Source of the DNA: an uncultured Lachnospiraceae bacterium
Lineage (GTDB): Bacteria > Bacillota > Clostridia > Lachnospirales > Lachnospiraceae
Reading direction: 5' to 3'
Length of the DNA stretch: 64,000 nt
Assembly: GCA_910579085.1 (NCBI GenBank)
Contig: CAJTRU010000001.1
Location: 47,735 to 111,734 of the forward strand
A model generated the notes under the pieces. That model worked only from the letters and a program-made list of their open reading frames with translations, ran no database searches and was not told the origin of the DNA. How positions within the stretch are numbered: position 1 is the first letter of the stretch; each line of letters starts with the position of its first letter. Below are positions 63,036 through 64,000 of the stretch, piece after piece. Position numbers and translations under genes: made by a program.

Positions 63036-63978
63036 TTATTCCACCTCCTTTTTCAATCACTTGTTGTTTCATATTACTGTTATTACTTTGAACTCCAAAA
63101 ACTTTATCTATATCAAAAACTAAAGAAACATCCTTCTGTAATTTCTTACAAACACGTTTATACTCAAATGATAACATTTTGTTACGTTTATCAGATAAAG
63201 AAATAACAGTTAATGGTTCTATACTATCTTGTAAATTATTATCAAAACTTTGTATTAATCTACGTGAATTTTTATAAACAATCTTTTCCATATCCTCTTT
63301 AGAATAAACTTTTTCTTTTCTGCTTTTTATATAGTTTTGCAATTTATATCCCTCTGGAGATAAACTTATAATTTGTTTTTGCATAAAACTTCTTACATTA
63401 AATAAACAATTTAAATTATCAACTATATTTATTATGTTATCTTTATGTACAGGCACTTCCTCTTTTAAATCTTCAACAGCAATATTGTCCTTTTCATCTA
63501 ATAATTCTATTATTTTAGAAAGATTTTTATATTTGAACAATAGATTTTCATAATATTCATGTTTATGGAATTCTAGTTCTTTCTTTTCAAAAATAGATTG
63601 CAACATGCTTATACTACTCAGAAAAATTATATCAGAGAACACATCTTGTAATAAATTAGATATATGGTTTTTAATATTATTTTCTTCTATAGATAATTTT
63701 TCATTGGATATTTTTAATATCTTCTCTGCTATTTTAGATGGCATAATACTTTCTATTGTTTCACACGTTTCTTGTTTATAAAATATCCCATCCTCTGCCT
63801 GAAGTTTTTCTAACTCTTCAAACATATTCACTTTATTTGTATTAAATCTTATACTATTTGAAACATAATCTATTACAATTTCTTCACATTCTTTTAAAAA
63901 ATTTTCCTGGATTTTTTTCTGGCTGTCTATATCATTTCCATCAAAGCCCACGGATAAATAAGATGAAATATCTTTCAT
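62959..63978 (-). CDS. unknown protein with a winged-helix-like middle, 339 residues
   Basis: Starts MKDISSYLSVGFDGNDIDSQ with AAAGGA upstream of ATG 63978. Helix-rich, soluble. Residues about 145-220 (NLSKIIELLDEKDNIAVEDL through ISLSPEGYKLQNYI) read like a winged helix-turn-helix. The last 25 residues are translated from the region that also encodes the start of the next gene and look unlike the rest; a one-base change in an A5 run would end the protein at a TAA right before that ATG. No named family recognised. Confidence 0.65.
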   Translation of the reverse strand: MKDISSYLSVGFDGNDIDSQKKIQENFLKECEEIVIDYVSNSIRFNTNKVNMFEELEKLQAEDGIFYKQETCETIESIMPSKIAEKILKISNEKLSIEENNIKNHISNLLQDVFSDIIFLSSISMLQSIFEKKELEFHKHEYYENLLFKYKNLSKIIELLDEKDNIAVEDLKEEVPVHKDNIINIVDNLNCLFNVRSFMQKQIISLSPEGYKLQNYIKSRKEKVYSKEDMEKIVYKNSRRLIQSFDNNLQDSIEPLTVISLSDKRNKMLSFEYKRVCKKLQKDVSLVFDIDKVFGVQSNNSNMKQQVIEKGGGINGYSERQEPDWDFPATFGRYFAENR

Positions 63979-64000
63979 AAAATCATCCTTTCTTTCCAAA

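Noticed and set aside
62367..63978. Wadjet (JetA/JetB) defence genes
   Set aside because: Sizes and a winged-helix-like segment are suggestive, but no JetC SMC-type gene follows; spoVT does. Upstream is outside the window.

Overview
The window looks like the chromosome of an endospore-forming, low-GC Firmicute of class Clostridia, most likely a gut-type Lachnospiraceae. The sequence basis is AT-rich intergenic DNA, strong AGGAGG ribosome-binding sites, the sporulation genes spoIIE, yabP, yabQ and spoVT, and very large secreted carbohydrate-active enzymes with LamG, Ig-like and leucine-rich-repeat modules. The family assignment is an inference. I recognised no tRNA, rRNA or CRISPR array.

Layout. 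1-1.4 kb: an IS4-type transposase cut by the window edge. 1.5-12 kb: accessory genes and a lactose/beta-galactoside locus (AraC regulators, a DUF1349 protein, an NSS Na+ symporter, a broken PIN toxin with a 59-residue partner, a GPH sugar symporter, and lacZ divergent from its own AraC regulator). 12-25.5 kb: a conserved housekeeping and sporulation block on the minus strand (rplJ-rplL, a DUF6930-like gene, hup, rqcP-yabP-yabQ-divIC, spoIIE, tilS-hpt-ftsH, an S41 protease). 26-28 kb: a phage-type amidase and a HipA-like kinase. 28-53 kb: a galactoside/arabinan utilisation island with a 2365-residue GH43 protein, an Rpn-type nuclease, a response regulator-histidine kinase-two binding proteins operon, then mglB-mglA-mglC followed by a secreted 1534-residue GH2 beta-galactosidase, with an AraC gene upstream. 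53-55 kb: a GH13 glucosidase and a candidate small RNA. 55.4-56.7 kb: rpsF-ssb-rpsR. 57.2-61 kb: a pspA-ydjG-ydjH-ydjI membrane-stress operon. 61-64 kb: a 53-codon membrane-protein gene, spoVT, and two overlapping unknown genes at the edge.

How it works together (inference): secreted GH43 and GH2 enzymes cut plant side chains outside the cell; galactose is captured by MglB and imported by MglAC; a YesM/YesN two-component system with two MglB-like binding proteins probably senses the sugar. A separate cytoplasmic route uses the GPH symporter plus LacZ.

Most notable: (1) the mglB product reads as a circular permutation of the galactose-binding protein, while a normally ordered paralogue lies 13 kb away; (2) the promoter of the giant GH43 gene has a run of nine G exactly inside its 17-bp -35/-10 spacer, the layout of a phase-variable promoter; (3) a family of modular intergenic repeats with the end sequence CACGTCCGTTTCATAAATT occurs at nine or more places, often abutting promoters, and once supplies a gene's stop codon; (4) MglC carries a cytosolic extension of about 218 residues; (5) spoIIE has a 21-bp-spaced promoter with a Spo0A-like box.
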